Below, in pieces: positions 4,763 through 5,382 of a DNA stretch of 5,382 nt; positions within the stretch are counted from its first letter, which is position 1, and each line of letters begins with the position of its first letter. Under the pieces are notes generated by a model that saw only the letters and a program-made list of their open reading frames with translations, made no database searches and was not told where the DNA came from. The stretch spans positions 1-5,382 of the forward strand of contig JACVJA010000132.1 in the NCBI GenBank assembly GCA_015661035.1, written 5' to 3'. Both the position numbers and the translations under genes were made by a program. The DNA comes from Candidatus Calidifonticultor daggyaiensis (lineage in GTDB: Bacteria > Actinomycetota > Humimicrobiia > Humimicrobiales > Humimicrobiaceae).

Positions 4763-5197
4763 ATGTTTGTTGGAGAATATTTTAGGACTTTAGATAAAAA
4801 AGGCAGAATTTTTATCCCCTCTGATTATAGAGATGAATTAATAAAAGGTGGAATAATTGCGAAGGGATATGATAATGTATGTCTTTTTTTGTTTTCAATT
4901 AATGAGTGGAATAAACTAATAGAAGTAATTCAATCTGGCAATCATTTTAAAATTGATAAATTTAGATTTGAAAGATGGTTTTTTTCTTCAGCAAACAAAA
5001 TAAATGTTGACCCACAGGGAAGAATAAACATACCTTCAGAATTAATAAAGCATGCTAAACTTGATAGAGAAGTAGCTTTGGTTGGAGTTTCAAACCGAAT
5101 TGAGATTTGGGATAAAGAACTGTGGGAAAGTTATTATAAGGAAGCTGAGGCAAAATTTTTAAGTGAAGGCAGTGCTATTAAGGAGTTAGGATTTTAA
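4763..5197 (+). CDS. mraZ: Transcriptional regulator MraZ
   Basis: Cytoplasmic DNA-binding protein that usually heads the division and cell-wall (dcw) gene cluster and, in E. coli, represses its own promoter. The 144 residues carry two SpoVT-AbrB-type halves, each with the family DxxxR motif: D11-KKG-R15 in LDKKGRIFIPSDYRDEL (10-26) and D83-PQG-R87 in VDPQGRINIPSELI (82-95). RFERWFFSSA (68-77) and the closing VGVSNRIEIWDKELWE (107-122) are also typical. Family members assemble into ring-shaped oligomers that bind tandem operator repeats, and such repeats lie 115 nt upstream. The ATG at 4763 matches the normal start (MFxGEY...LDxKGR) although it lacks a Shine-Dalgarno. Usually rsmH and ftsL follow. 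Here the next 167 bp are AT-rich repeats before a possible next start. Confidence 0.97.
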   Translation: MFVGEYFRTLDKKGRIFIPSDYRDELIKGGIIAKGYDNVCLFLFSINEWNKLIEVIQSGNHFKIDKFRFERWFFSSANKINVDPQGRINIPSELIKHAKLDREVALVGVSNRIEIWDKELWESYYKEAEAKFLSEGSAIKELGF

Positions 5198-5208
5198 ACA
5201 ATTTTAGT

Positions 5209-5233
5209 AAATTTAGATCAATATTAAATTTTT
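5209..5233 (+). terminator. Weak A/T hairpin after mraZ
   Basis: AAATTTA (5209-5215) pairs with TAAATTT (5225-5231), with a 9-nt loop and a closing T-run (5229-5233), 12 nt past the mraZ stop. It contains no G-C pair, so it could be composition alone. If functional, it would attenuate transcription into the downstream gene. Confidence 0.2.
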
Positions 5234-5237
5234 AAAT

Positions 5238-5276
5238 TTAGTGTGTATATTTTTAATTAGTGTGTATATTTTTAAT
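5238..5276. repeat. Tandem duplication with a 19-bp period
   Basis: TTAGTGTGTATATTTTTAAT occurs perfectly at 5238-5257 and 5257-5276, sharing one base. The GTGTGTATAT core is distinctive within A/T-only surroundings. It could be a slippage duplication or paired sites for a regulator acting between mraZ and the next gene. Confidence 0.7.
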
Positions 5277-5344
5277 AATTTTGAATATTTTAATAATTTT
5301 AAATTTATAAATTATCATTTTAATTTAAATCTAAAAGGATTTAA

Positions 5345-5375
5345 AAGAATTATATAAGAATTATATGGATTATAT
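5345..5375. repeat. Tandem 11-bp repeat at the window edge
   Basis: AAGAATTATAT is repeated exactly at 5345-5355 and 5356-5366, followed by a decayed copy GGATTATAT (5367-5375). The repeat runs into the possible start codon at 5365. Confidence 0.5.
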
Positions 5376-5382
5376 AAATTAT
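5365..5382 (+). CDS. Possible first codons of the gene after mraZ (rsmH expected by context)
   Basis: ATG at 5365 opens a frame of six codons (MDYINY) that runs off the window. In most dcw clusters the gene after mraZ is rsmH (16S rRNA m4C1402 methyltransferase), whose short N-terminus precedes a conserved H-x-PV segment, so this start would be compatible. The purine-rich AAAAGGA (5333-5339) is about 25 nt away, too far to be a normal ribosome binding site. The evidence is mainly positional. Confidence 0.22.

Overview
The window is a very AT-rich bacterial chromosomal segment. All readable genes lie on the + strand, and every Trp is TGG, so the standard bacterial code fits. It has housekeeping genes found in many bacteria (xseA, xseB, mraZ, an FmdB-type zinc ribbon), one small membrane protein I do not recognise, and the 3' part of a large PQQ-like beta-propeller gene. 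I cannot name the organism. The base composition suggests a low-GC bacterium. No mobile element is intact and no RNA gene is visible.

Layout: (1) 2-1063 is the C-terminal part of a PQQ-like propeller protein fused through a Ser-rich linker to a DOMON domain that keeps a Met/His pair suited to haem b ligation. (2) 1064-1414 is a gap with a hairpin, a 14-bp near-perfect inverted repeat spaced like the ends of a tiny element, a 37-codon unexplained reading frame, and a strong sigma70-type promoter. (3) 1415-1726 is the FmdB-family zinc ribbon, with an excellent Shine-Dalgarno. (4) 1829-2296 is a four-helix membrane protein whose consensus extended -10 box places the predicted transcript start on its ATG (leaderless). 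(5) 2391-4039 is the xseA-xseB operon for the two subunits of exonuclease VII, preceded by a dyad and tandem GGCAAA boxes. (6) 4040-4762 is a 723-bp non-coding stretch with short tandem repeats, a cluster of AACTA/TAGTT motifs and an extremely AT-rich tract, ending in the mraZ promoter and a textbook MraZ operator. (7) 4763-5197 is mraZ, regulator of the division/cell-wall (dcw) cluster. It is followed by repeat-rich AT DNA and possibly the first six codons of the next gene, for which rsmH would be the usual neighbour.

How the genes work together: XseA and XseB form one enzyme and are co-transcribed. MraZ very probably represses its own promoter through the 10-bp-spaced repeats around the predicted start site. 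The other genes show no functional link to each other. The most notable items are the propeller-DOMON fusion, the leaderless membrane-protein gene (xseA and mraZ also lack Shine-Dalgarno sequences, whereas fmdB and xseB have them), the near-ideal MraZ operator, and the repeat-bearing spacer upstream of mraZ. I see no convincing evidence for a wholly new multi-gene system here.
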